Source: Inonotus obliquus (Eukaryota; Basidiomycota; Agaricomycetes; Hymenochaetales; Hymenochaetaceae). Taken from it: a DNA stretch of 64,000 nt. Of the stretch, positions 34,555 through 43,339 are shown piece by piece; the stretch's first letter is position 1, and each line of letters starts with the position of its first letter. The translations under genes were made by a program, and so were the position numbers. The DNA is taken from the NCBI GenBank assembly GCA_032164295.1, contig JAJHTX010000011.1, positions 930,001-994,000 of the forward strand, written 5' to 3'. The notes below the pieces were generated by a model. That model was not told where the DNA came from and did not search any database. It saw only the letters and a program-made list of their open reading frames with translations.

Positions 34555-35050
34555 AGGCCATCGTAGAGCCGACCTAGCAGTTTAATCCAAGTCAAGGGAC
34601 CCTACCATAAGTCCCTAAGTTAAATCGTAACATCAATTACTTGCGAGCCAGTAAATTACCAGTAGCGACACGGCTGAACTAAACCGATTGTGTGAAATCG
34701 AAGTGAAGCTAAAAATACGGATTGCAACTAGATTGTTCTCCCTATTGTCCGCACGGTACGAGCTACTCACAACGTAGTGCGATTCCCGATATTCCCTGAT
34801 CGTGAATAACAATCAGTATAACAATCGCGTCTTCACGCCGACTTAATACTGTACGATTATAGTATCAGGTTCAACTGCAATATTAGTTAGTTGCTGGTTG
34901 TTTCAGATCGGATCAGCTACACAGTCCACTAAGGTGATTAGCAATTCCATAACCAGTATTGTAGAATTTGGATTAACCCCTCAGACCGAGGAATAAGCCA
35001 GATTGGTCCGTCGATCAAGAATCAACGAACCCTCCACGGAGATAAACATC

Positions 35051-35068
35051 TGGATTAAACTCCCTTCT
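35051..35068 (+). promoter_or_regulatory. Candidate primer-binding site of element C
   Basis: TGGATTAAACTCCCTTCT begins two bases (TC) after the 5' LTR. The tRNA was not identified. Confidence 0.55.
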
Positions 35069-35150
35069 TGGCAAGCTTAAAGGAACAAGCGCAGACTACT
35101 GCCAATAAAGGTAATTGTGATAGCACGAACTAGTCATTCAAATAGACTGA

Positions 35151-35540
35151 TTGAATAATTCCCTTATCCGATCAGTAGGCCACCTGGAACGGCAAATAGA
35201 CATCAGTAACAACCACCGAAACCTAGAACCACAGGTCGGGTTAACATTGGAGCGTACAAAACAAACGCAGGAACGAGAACAAGGAGCGCCGAAGGATATA
35301 GACGCGTGGAAGCTAATAGCGAGGCAACCAATTTGGCAAGATCTCTACTGGGATCATTTCAAGACAGGGAGGGTTATAGGCAAGGTATCACCTACACCAC
35401 ACGAGAGTGTATTTAAGAGAGCGCTAGAAAACGGAGGAGGAACGTTATACTCCGCGCAAGCACACGCCAACCTATTACACCGAATACTACTAGCCCTACT
35501 CAACGGAAAGAAAGAGAAAGCAAAAGCAAGTAAAGTATAA
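35151..35540 (+). CDS. Element C ORFa, methionine-free leader ORF
   Basis: A 129-codon frame opens immediately after a TGA at 35148-35150 and contains no ATG in any position; the first possible near-cognate start is TTG at 35151. The predicted peptide is hydrophilic with a Trp-rich centre (DAWKLIARQPIWQDLYWDHF) and a Lys-rich tail (NGKKEKAKASK). No family was recognised. Translation would need a non-AUG start, an upstream exon, or an internal mechanism. It could be non-coding leader that happens to be open, but length and composition match its neighbours. Confidence 0.45.
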   Translation: MNNSLIRSVGHLERQIDISNNHRNLEPQVGLTLERTKQTQEREQGAPKDIDAWKLIARQPIWQDLYWDHFKTGRVIGKVSPTPHESVFKRALENGGGTLYSAQAHANLLHRILLALLNGKKEKAKASKV

Positions 35541-35575
35541 GCACAAAGTCAAATATATAATTAAATATAACTATA

Positions 35576-36175
35576 GTGGCTTACGAAGGAATATACGCGG
35601 GGCTGGTTACAGTATTCATATTTGGTACGATCTACTATAGGACAGCGATCGCAAGTGCGCTCAGACGAGGAACAAGACTACTTCAATACCTGTCTATTTA
35701 CGAACCCTACGCAACGCAGTGGGGGATATATCACTACTCAACTGCCATTGGAACGCAAGTGGACCGATTGGCCGGAAGGATCGAACTAATCCTCAACACA
35801 CAGGCTGAAAAGGATCAAGCATTGGGAGTGTACCTAGACCATCAGTTCAAACAACATATCGAGAAACATAGCCGCTGGCACAGGAGTAACGACGAGGCAC
35901 ACCATATCACCAGAACGTTAGTAAGGTACAACCAGACAGAGCTAGGCATCCTCAGGACAATAACGAGAGAAGTACAACACACCTTCGAGACGCTACAGCG
36001 AAGACAAGAAGAGCATATAGAGCGGTGGACTGCCCGAGAACACCGAGACGCCGAATTTCAGCGCGAACTATTAGATAAAGTAAGCCGCATCGAGACAAAC
36101 TTCCTACGCCTAAGGAATCAAGTGTCGGATATCAGAGTCGCACTCGCCGCGTGGGAAGGAGAAGAAAGACAGTGA
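35576..36175 (+). CDS. Element C ORFb, methionine-free membrane/coiled-coil ORF
   Basis: About 199 codons, open from 35561, without any ATG; GTG at 35576 is the first near-cognate start. The N-terminus has a hydrophobic segment (YAGLVTVFIFGTIYY) that could span a membrane. The remainder is helical and charged and looks like a coiled coil (TLQRRQEEHIERWTAREHRD, LLDKVSRIETNFLRLRNQ). It ends at a single TGA (36173-36175), after which the same frame remains open as ORFc. That raises the possibility of readthrough. Function unknown. Confidence 0.5.
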   Translation: MAYEGIYAGLVTVFIFGTIYYRTAIASALRRGTRLLQYLSIYEPYATQWGIYHYSTAIGTQVDRLAGRIELILNTQAEKDQALGVYLDHQFKQHIEKHSRWHRSNDEAHHITRTLVRYNQTELGILRTITREVQHTFETLQRRQEEHIERWTAREHRDAEFQRELLDKVSRIETNFLRLRNQVSDIRVALAAWEGEERQ

Positions 36176-37174
36176 GAGGAAACGGAAATCCAACAAGACT
36201 GGAACACCGTCGGATCGTTATTAGGAGACGATCAAGATCAACCAACGCCGGAACTAACTCAGTCCGAAGCCAGTTGGGAATCACCGAACGAATCGGAGCA
36301 GAACGGAGGAGAGTGGGGAACAGGGAGCCGTTGGGCAAATTCAGAACCAAACGGGTTTGGGGACTTCAACGGAGACGAAAGTTACAGGCACCCAGACTCG
36401 CCAATTCCCACTATTCCAGACGAGGAACCGGAAGAAGGAGAGATACAACTACACGTAGTCGACTTCAGGGCCCAGACGGAAAACGAAAGTGAGAACCTAA
36501 CTACAATCACGGAGGAAGAAGAAGGCATTAACCAAGAAAGTAGTACCTCCAGGGTTACACTTGATAACGGGAGAAGACTACCAAGCGGCATTAACGTTAC
36601 TCGAGATCAGACAGGGAACGTCCGCATAGACCTGCGAGGATTGGCTAGGTTAAATATAAACGAAATAGTCGAGGAAGTAATTACAGAGCTACAAGAAGAA
36701 CTAAAACCGACAAACGAACAAATCCCAACAATAACCATTAGTCGCAAATATCATCGAAAAGCAGATCAGGACAGAATAGCTAAAGAAATCATAGGTCGAA
36801 TCCGAGAACAAAGGGAAGCGAACAATAGGAAAGAAGAAACCAGAGAAGTCCAGAAAACCGAACGAGAACAGGGGATAATTGAAGAGGTAGAAACGAGGGG
36901 AAGGTTGGTGTTGTATTATTCCCCAGGATCCACGACCAGTGGCAATTCAGAAGAATTCTCCAGCCCATTCAGCGACGTTAGTCAAACCCACAGTAGCAAC
37001 ACTACAGAGGACGAATACCTAGAAGACAATTATCGAAGGCATTTAGCGTTACTAGAATTCGACCCAGCGGAACTCGAAATCTCGGAACAAGAACTTAGAG
37101 ACCGGTTGACTTGGGATTCAAGCGAAGATGACGAGCCTACAAATGAGTATGTCGCAGAAACCACCGAAGTTTAG
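36176..37174 (+). CDS. Element C ORFc, acidic methionine-free ORF in frame with ORFb
   Basis: This frame stays open for 332 codons after the ORFb TGA and has no in-frame ATG. The first half is acidic and Asn/Ser/Trp-rich (DWNTVGSLLGDDQDQPTPEL). The second half is Glu/Arg-rich and helical (EIVEEVITELQEELKPTNEQ). It overlaps the gag ATG at 37128 by 47 nt in another frame. If ORFb is read through, the joint product would be about 530 aa. An open frame of this length, next to ORFb and without Met, is unlikely to be chance. Confidence 0.5.
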   Translation, partial: EETEIQQDWNTVGSLLGDDQDQPTPELTQSEASWESPNESEQNGGEWGTGSRWANSEPNGFGDFNGDESYRHPDSPIPTIPDEEPEEGEIQLHVVDFRAQTENESENLTTITEEEEGINQESSTSRVTLDNGRRLPSGINVTRDQTGNVRIDLRGLARLNINEIVEEVITELQEELKPTNEQIPTITISRKYHRKADQDRIAKEIIGRIREQREANNRKEETREVQKTEREQGIIEEVETRGRLVLYYSPGSTTSGNSEEFSSPFSDVSQTHSSNTTEDEYLEDNYRRHLALLEFDPAELEISEQELRDRLTWDSSEDDEPTNEYVAETTEV

Positions 37175-38066
37175 AGGAAGAGATAAGGAGAACGTGGATG
37201 TATTTATAAATAAAATGATTAGTAATTTTGCATGGATGGATGCGCAAAATCAGAGCAACAAACAAGCGGCACTAACAGATAGTAACAAAGCCTATATCAT
37301 GTGCCAATGCATGGAAGAAAAGGCTGCCACGTGGGTAAGCACAGCGTTAAAAACAAATCCGCTAGATATGATAGGAAAAGGGCAAGTATGGGAAACGTTT
37401 GAAGAATTCTTGACCTACATAAGGAGTAACCATAAACAATACTACGACCCTGTAGAAGACGCAACGAATAAATTAGTAAATATTGTACAAGAAGGCTCCA
37501 TATTGCAGTACAATAGCGATTTCGGAAAGATAGTATCAGAATTAGATAAGGCAGTATGGCCGGATAAGGCACTTACAGTATTATACAGAAGAGGGATGAA
37601 AGATTATATTTATGCGCAATTAGCAGGACAAACGGAAAGCGCGAAATGGACGCTAGCAAACTGGATGAGCCGAGCAGTAGCACTAGAAGGCGCAAGATAT
37701 GGCGCCAAGGCAAGAACTAAGACCTTCACGAGCAACTGGGAAAAACCCCAGAGGAGAAAAGACGATGTAGTCCCAATGGACGTAGACGTACGAAAATTCA
37801 GGAAGAGGACTAATAAAGGAAAACCCAGGTACCGGAGTAACCAAAAACCGAAGAGTACGACGGGTTGTTACAGATGTGGTAAACCAGGTCACATTGCCAG
37901 AGAATGCAGAGTGAAACCACGAGAAGGAAAACCTCCGAGTAGACCGGGCTATCAAAAATTCAAGAGAAGATTGATAGGAGAAGAATCGGAATATGAAGGC
38001 TCCAACGAAGCTAGCGATAACGAGAAAGAAAGAGAACCTAAAGAGGATTTTCAAGAAAGCGACTGA
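37128..38066 (+). CDS. Element C Gag
   Basis: A 312-residue capsid/nucleocapsid protein. Its ATG at 37128 is the first ATG in the predicted genomic RNA, about 2.55 kb from the cap site. The capsid part contains KAATWVSTAL and EDATNKLVNIVQ-type helices. A single CCHC knuckle (CYRCGKPGHIAREC) lies near residue 250, followed by a basic then acidic tail. It ends at TGA 38064-38066. The in-register heptamer G-GAT-TTT at 38045-38051 precedes the stop and leads to pol in the -1 frame. Confidence 0.9.
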   Translation: MTSLQMSMSQKPPKFRGRDKENVDVFINKMISNFAWMDAQNQSNKQAALTDSNKAYIMCQCMEEKAATWVSTALKTNPLDMIGKGQVWETFEEFLTYIRSNHKQYYDPVEDATNKLVNIVQEGSILQYNSDFGKIVSELDKAVWPDKALTVLYRRGMKDYIYAQLAGQTESAKWTLANWMSRAVALEGARYGAKARTKTFTSNWEKPQRRKDDVVPMDVDVRKFRKRTNKGKPRYRSNQKPKSTTGCYRCGKPGHIARECRVKPREGKPPSRPGYQKFKRRLIGEESEYEGSNEASDNEKEREPKEDFQESD

Positions 38067-41000
38067 TCGAATCGGCTGATCAGCGCGCAAGAAGAGGGAC
38101 CATAACGAAACCAGAAGGAAGATGGTCGCGGGTAAAAGCGAAATGGAAACGCCGATGGACGACCCCGGTAAAACCAAATACTGATCATCCAAAACTGAGG
38201 ATATACCTCAGTCAGGGGGGAAAGAGAAACCTACCAATAACAGCAATGATCGACTCAGGATCAGTATTAACAACGATTAGTCCTAATACCGTCAAACGAT
38301 ATGGACTAGATACAATAAAGAAACAGAATCCTGCCCAAATTAGAAACGCAGATGGAACGTTAACGAATAACGGGTGGAAGGAAAGCGTTAGAGCATGGGT
38401 GGATACCGGAGCATCAAGAGGAAATATGGAACTCGCAGTAGTAGAAACTACAGGAGACAAATTTTTATTAGGAAATGATTGGATAGCTAACTATAAGCCA
38501 GTCATAAACTGGGAAACGGGTAAGGTAACAACTAGATTTGGGGAAGCCAAATTGTTAGGAACTCGGAATATGATAACGATGGAAAGAATGGCTCGATATC
38601 AACAGAAAAGAAGAAGAAAATCCCGTAAAATTAGATCTCCACTGCGAAGAGACTCCGAAGAAGGGTCCGAATCCGAAGGAGACACGGGATTAACAATAAG
38701 GTGGAATACCATGGGAAAGGCAAGCTTAGGGAATTTACCGACACCACCACCAAGGTCCGTACAAACCGCGGTGATTGTGGTGCCTCCAGAAGGAATACGG
38801 CCAACCACACTAACGCCTAAGGATGTCACAGTATTGCCAGCACCAGTAATGCAGTATAGGGAGTCGCAAGAAGGAATCGAATCCGACCCAGAGGAAGTCG
38901 AAGAAGTAGAAGAAACTACGGAAGAAAGGGACGAATTCCAAGAACAAATCTTGAGAAACTTTGGGAAATTAGCTGAAGAACTGCAAAGACTAGAGGAAAC
39001 AAATCTCGAAGACCCGCCGAGATCACCAGAAAGAACGGAAATAGCACTCCCAAGCATAGAACAAATAATATCCGGGGAAACACCGAGTAAAAGATTACCA
39101 CCGCAACCACCGCCAAAGATGCACCAAGTAGGACAAGGCGGAAGTAGAATAACTAGAGAGAGGAAAACGAGTTACCAAAAGGCCCGGGAAAACAAAACTA
39201 AATCAGAAGAGGTGGTATACGACCGAAACATGAGAATAACTGTACAAGTAAACGATCAAAAACCCCAAAACCGAGATTATAGCCGAAACAGCAGGATGAA
39301 AAAGGAAAGGACCGAGCAGGAAACAACCGCAATTAAGAAATTAAATAAGTATAGTAGTATGGCACAAAAGTACTCCCAGGAAAAAGCAAGGGAACAAGGA
39401 CGATCACAAATAGGAACGACTAAGCATTGGAAATCCTTGGTGCCTAAGGAGCTATGGGATTTCGGGGAAATATTTAGTGAGAACAATTCAAAACGACTAC
39501 CGAAGCACAATCAATGGGATATGAAAATAGTGTTTAAGGAAGGACAAGAACCAACAGCGAAACGAACCATTTATCCGCTAACGCCACTAGAACAAAAGGC
39601 AGTGGAAGAATTCATAGAAGACAATTTGGCAAAAGGATGGATCAGGAGATCCACTTCAAAGTACGCGATGCCGGTATTCTTCGTCGGAAAGAAGGATGCA
39701 GGAGCAAGAATGGTAATAGATTACCGACCAGTAAATGCAGTTTGTGAAGTAGATCAATACCCGATACCCATTATGTACACGCTACCCGACAATTTGGGAA
39801 AGGCCAAATGGTTCACCACGCTAGACCTTCGATCAGGATACAATAACATACGAATCCAAGAAGGAGACGAACATAAGGCCGCATTCCGAACACATAAAGG
39901 AGTATTTGAACCATTGGTAATGCAATTCGGAATGATGAATTCACCAGCAGTCTTTCAACGAGCTATGAACGAACTATTCGGAGATATGTTGAACCATGGA
40001 GTGATGATTTATCTAGATGACATCATTATCTATGCTGAAACGAAAGAAGAGCTGTTACAAAAGACGAGGAAGGTACTAGCCCGAATACGAAGAGCAGACT
40101 TCTATCTGAAACCGGAAAAATGCTTCTTTAACAAGCAAGAATTAGACTACTTAGGATTCATAGTAAATAAGGACGGATTAAAAATGGACCCGTACAAGCT
40201 CAAAGCAATAGAAGAATGGCCAGTACCGCAAAACAAACGAGATATAAAGAAGTTTACAGGATTTTGTAATTTCTATAGGAAATTTGTCAAGGACTATGCA
40301 GCAATAGCAAGGCCGATGAAGAAACTAGAATCCAAAAAACAAGCCTTTGTATGGGGAGAAGAGCAACAAAGGTCGTTTGAAGCCCTGAAAAAGGCCGTAA
40401 TCACAGGACCAATACTAAGAAGACCAGACTATGACAAAGCCTTCGTAGTAGAAACAGATGCATCGGACTATGGCATGGGAGCAGTATTATCACAAGAACA
40501 CGAAGGAAAACTGCATCCTATTGCCTATCTCACAAGATCCTTTACAACAACTGAAAGGAACTGGCCAGTATCCGAAAAGGAACTGTACGCAATTGTAATC
40601 GCCCTAACTACTTGGAGACACCATTTAGAAGGAGCGAAACATACTATCCTGGTACTATGCGACGTGTTGAACCTGAAGACCTTCATGAAAGCGCAACGAG
40701 TCGGACGAAAACAGGCCCGATGGGTCACGGACGTACTAAGTAGATATCAGTTCAAAATCGATTATCGACCAGGAAGCAAGAACACGAGAGCCGATGCGCT
40801 ATCCAGGAGATCAGGATATGACGAAGGAAAGAATGATAACAAGGACGTGATCGTATTACCAAGCGAGAGATTCGTCAACCCCAAAATATTTGATCGACAA
40901 GCTAGAAACAGCACAAGCGAGGGAATGGTACCGCCAAACGATAAATTAATACCCGGACAGGACCGGAAAAGGGATGTATTATATACCTTCCACGACTCAC

Positions 41001-42607
41001 CAATGAGCGGACATCCAGGAACAGACAAGACGATAGCAGCAATAGAAGAAATCTATTGGTGGCCGGACATGAAGGAAGAAATTAAGGAATATGTTGCCTC
41101 ATGCCACATTTGTCAAAAGAACAAACCTAGGAGGGGACGAACACAACCACCACTGAAACCATTGGAAATACCAACGGGACCATGGAAACATATCACCATG
41201 GATTTCATTACAGGACTTCCAGAAAGCGAGGGCTATGATGCGGTGCTAGTGGTAGTAGACCGGTTTTCAAAAATAGCAACGTTTATTCCCTGTACTAAAG
41301 AAACAGACAGTAAGAAAACAGCGAAGATGCTATTGGACCACGTATTCACGAAACACGGACTACCAGAAAGAATTACTAGCGACAGAGGCCCACAGTTTAC
41401 AAGCAACTTTACACAAGAAGTATATAAAGCCATGAATATTGACAATGCGCTTAGCACGGCACATCACCCACAAACAGATGGGCAAAGCGAAAGAGTAAAC
41501 CAGGAACTAGAACAATACTTAAGGCATTACGTAAACACAGCGCAAGACAACTGGGCGCAGTACATCCACATGGCAGAGTTTGCTTATAATAATAGAATAC
41601 ACGCAGCAATAAAGAAGTCACCATTTGAACTCCTTTATGGAAGGAAATTGGAAATATTGCCCATGGGGCAAGCGAACGCACCAGACGCACAAGAATATAT
41701 TAAAAAGGTATGGGAGGTACAGAAACAAGCAGAACAAGCGCTGATGGCGTCAAATGAACAGATGAAGAGATACACCGATAAACACAGGAGAGCAGAATTA
41801 GAATTCAAGGTGGGAGATAAGGTAATGATAGACGCTAGAAACTACAATATAGTAGTACCCAGCCGAAAGATAGGGCCGAAGAATTTAGGACCATACCGGA
41901 TAATCAAACAACATGGGCCATTAAATTATGAACTAGAATTACCAAAGAAGATGCGCATACATCCAGTATTGTATGCAGGCAATCTTATTAAATATCAAGA
42001 TAGAATAGTAGATGACACCACGGAAGACCAAGAAGTACCTTCGAATCCAGTCGTTGTAGAGGACGACGAATACGAAGTAGAGAGAGTACTAAATTCAAGG
42101 AAAACAGGACGGAAATATTACTTCTTAATAAATTGGAAGGGATACGGGGCAGAACACGACTCATGGGAGCCATTAGGGAACCTAGGAAACGCCACGGAAA
42201 AGATCGAGGAATACTATCAGAAACACCCACAAGCGGAGAAACCAAATTACATCGACGGATGGATTAGAAGGAATAACGAAAACGAAGAGAAAGGAAAGCG
42301 AACAGCCAGGAGAAGGATGATAAGTACCAGGAACCCGATAAAAATAAAGGATTTCGCGTATGACGAAAACAACCCATTACACACCAATCCTAGTGGTTCA
42401 TCGAGAACGGATAATCTAGAAGAAACATACCAGAGAGCCAAAAGCCCACTATCCAAGGAACAACATTGGGAGGAAGACGACGACAACATCAGGATGGATC
42501 CTGATCATGCCATAGAAGGAGATAAGGACGGAGGCCGCATCCGGCAAAGAAGTAGACGGTTAACGAAGCGGAAACCTACGGGTTCACACGAGGAACAGAG
42601 TATATAA
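38042..42607 (+). CDS. Element C Pol: protease, RT, RNase H, integrase, chromodomain
   Basis: The frame is open from 38042, overlapping the end of gag; the first in-frame ATG (38246) lies inside the protease motif, so expression by -1 frameshifting is expected. Domains: aspartic protease (IDSGSVLTTISP, LLGNDWI); reverse transcriptase (MVIDYRPVNAV, TTLDLRSGYNNIRI, active site YLDD near 40010-40021); RNase H (VVETDASDYGMGAVL, ADALSRR); integrase with HHCC finger (about 41000-41115) and catalytic D, D, E near 41200, 41381 and 41487; GPY-type module; chromodomain from about 42068 (EYEVERVLNSRKTGRKYYF, INWKGYGAEHDSWEP). A basic tail of ~120 residues follows. No inactivating change was seen. Confidence 0.93.
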   Translation, partial: RGFSRKRLIESADQRARRGTITKPEGRWSRVKAKWKRRWTTPVKPNTDHPKLRIYLSQGGKRNLPITAMIDSGSVLTTISPNTVKRYGLDTIKKQNPAQIRNADGTLTNNGWKESVRAWVDTGASRGNMELAVVETTGDKFLLGNDWIANYKPVINWETGKVTTRFGEAKLLGTRNMITMERMARYQQKRRRKSRKIRSPLRRDSEEGSESEGDTGLTIRWNTMGKASLGNLPTPPPRSVQTAVIVVPPEGIRPTTLTPKDVTVLPAPVMQYRESQEGIESDPEEVEEVEETTEERDEFQEQILRNFGKLAEELQRLEETNLEDPPRSPERTEIALPSIEQIISGETPSKRLPPQPPPKMHQVGQGGSRITRERKTSYQKARENKTKSEEVVYDRNMRITVQVNDQKPQNRDYSRNSRMKKERTEQETTAIKKLNKYSSMAQKYSQEKAREQGRSQIGTTKHWKSLVPKELWDFGEIFSENNSKRLPKHNQWDMKIVFKEGQEPTAKRTIYPLTPLEQKAVEEFIEDNLAKGWIRRSTSKYAMPVFFVGKKDAGARMVIDYRPVNAVCEVDQYPIPIMYTLPDNLGKAKWFTTLDLRSGYNNIRIQEGDEHKAAFRTHKGVFEPLVMQFGMMNSPAVFQRAMNELFGDMLNHGVMIYLDDIIIYAETKEELLQKTRKVLARIRRADFYLKPEKCFFNKQELDYLGFIVNKDGLKMDPYKLKAIEEWPVPQNKRDIKKFTGFCNFYRKFVKDYAAIARPMKKLESKKQAFVWGEEQQRSFEALKKAVITGPILRRPDYDKAFVVETDASDYGMGAVLSQEHEGKLHPIAYLTRSFTTTERNWPVSEKELYAIVIALTTWRHHLEGAKHTILVLCDVLNLKTFMKAQRVGRKQARWVTDVLSRYQFKIDYRPGSKNTRADALSRRSGYDEGKNDNKDVIVLPSERFVNPKIFDRQARNSTSEGMVPPNDKLIPGQDRKRDVLYTFHDSPMSGHPGTDKTIAAIEEIYWWPDMKEEIKEYVASCHICQKNKPRRGRTQPPLKPLEIPTGPWKHITMDFITGLPESEGYDAVLVVVDRFSKIATFIPCTKETDSKKTAKMLLDHVFTKHGLPERITSDRGPQFTSNFTQEVYKAMNIDNALSTAHHPQTDGQSERVNQELEQYLRHYVNTAQDNWAQYIHMAEFAYNNRIHAAIKKSPFELLYGRKLEILPMGQANAPDAQEYIKKVWEVQKQAEQALMASNEQMKRYTDKHRRAELEFKVGDKVMIDARNYNIVVPSRKIGPKNLGPYRIIKQHGPLNYELELPKKMRIHPVLYAGNLIKYQDRIVDDTTEDQEVPSNPVVVEDDEYEVERVLNSRKTGRKYYFLINWKGYGAEHDSWEPLGNLGNATEKIEEYYQKHPQAEKPNYIDGWIRRNNENEEKGKRTARRRMISTRNPIKIKDFAYDENNPLHTNPSGSSRTDNLEETYQRAKSPLSKEQHWEEDDDNIRMDPDHAIEGDKDGGRIRQRSRRLTKRKPTGSHEEQSI

Positions 42608-42701
42608 AGAAAAGAGTCGCCGACGAGATACCAGTATCCTTATCAATTCCTTTCACCACCGCCATCAAAACCCTAAACACGAGTACCAACGCCGAACGAA
42701 A

Positions 42702-42875
42702 ATGTCGAAAACCGTAGAACTTGTACTCGCGATAGTAGCGTTTGGATTGGTAATCATGATGAGTCTGATAATACAATGGAGAATGCAATTTTGGATATGG
42801 AGACAGGTGCGCAATCATTACAATAGAGAGATAGCAACCGTTAACCAGCTATCAGGAATTGAATCACCCGCCTGA
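42702..42875 (+). CDS. Element C ORFd, 57-aa single-pass membrane peptide
   Basis: It starts at the ATG at 42702, 95 nt after the pol stop (MSKTVELVLAIVAFGLVIMM). One strong transmembrane segment is followed by an aromatic/basic stretch (WRMQFWIWRQVRNHYN) and a short tail. It overlaps ORFe in the +1 frame over 42835-42875. Size and layout recall small viral membrane proteins (viroporin-like), but this is inference only. Confidence 0.5.
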   Translation: MSKTVELVLAIVAFGLVIMMSLIIQWRMQFWIWRQVRNHYNREIATVNQLSGIESPA

Positions 42876-43332
42876 AGAAGGCGTAGACCAAAACCCGATA
42901 GCGTTTGCGCACGGAGATGAAGATGAAGATGAAGATGAAGATGAAGATGACGATTACATCCCGATGCCGTTCATCCCCTGGCCAACCGAACAACAGATGG
43001 CGCAAGAAGGAGAACTATGGGCAAACGTAACAGCGCCCTCAAATGAAGATTGGGGAGACATCTCTACGTGGGGAGCAAACTGGCCAGCAGCGAACGACCC
43101 AGCACACTGGGATCACGAAACGTTCTGGACCGACGACGAATTTATTTTCGATAACTGGACGCCGGAACAATTAAACGAGATCTACGAGATAAGAAGGACC
43201 GCGAGAGAACAAATGAGAAACGAGTTAGTAAATCGAGCAGCGCTGGAGAGAGCGCTAGAAGAAGAACAGAACGCAGACGACGAAATATGGGTGGACATTC
43301 AGTTATGGTCGTCAAATGTAGAAGAATTTTAG
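42835..43332 (+). CDS. Element C ORFe, acidic protein
   Basis: The frame opens at 42835 inside ORFd. The first ATG is only at 42964; before that comes TTG at 42859 and an Asp/Glu repeat encoded by GATGAA triplets (about 42916-42950). The body is strongly acidic and Trp-rich (EDWGDISTWGANWPAANDP) with a helical C-terminus. It may be translated from 42964, from a non-AUG start, or as a +1 fusion to ORFd that would give a membrane-anchored acidic protein. Confidence 0.45.
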   Translation, partial: QPLTSYQELNHPPEEGVDQNPIAFAHGDEDEDEDEDEDDDYIPMPFIPWPTEQQMAQEGELWANVTAPSNEDWGDISTWGANWPAANDPAHWDHETFWTDDEFIFDNWTPEQLNEIYEIRRTAREQMRNELVNRAALERALEEEQNADDEIWVDIQLWSSNVEEF

Positions 43333-43339
43333 CTCAAAA

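Larger units (their letters stand above)
33585..35048 (+). repeat. 5' LTR of element C
   Basis: 1464 bp, starting TGTTAGAAAGG and ending GGAGATAAACA. The first ~810 bp encode a 256-codon ORF (33628-34398). The TATA box lies at 34546-34554. Downstream of it (R-U5 and on) there is no ATG. Confidence 0.95.
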
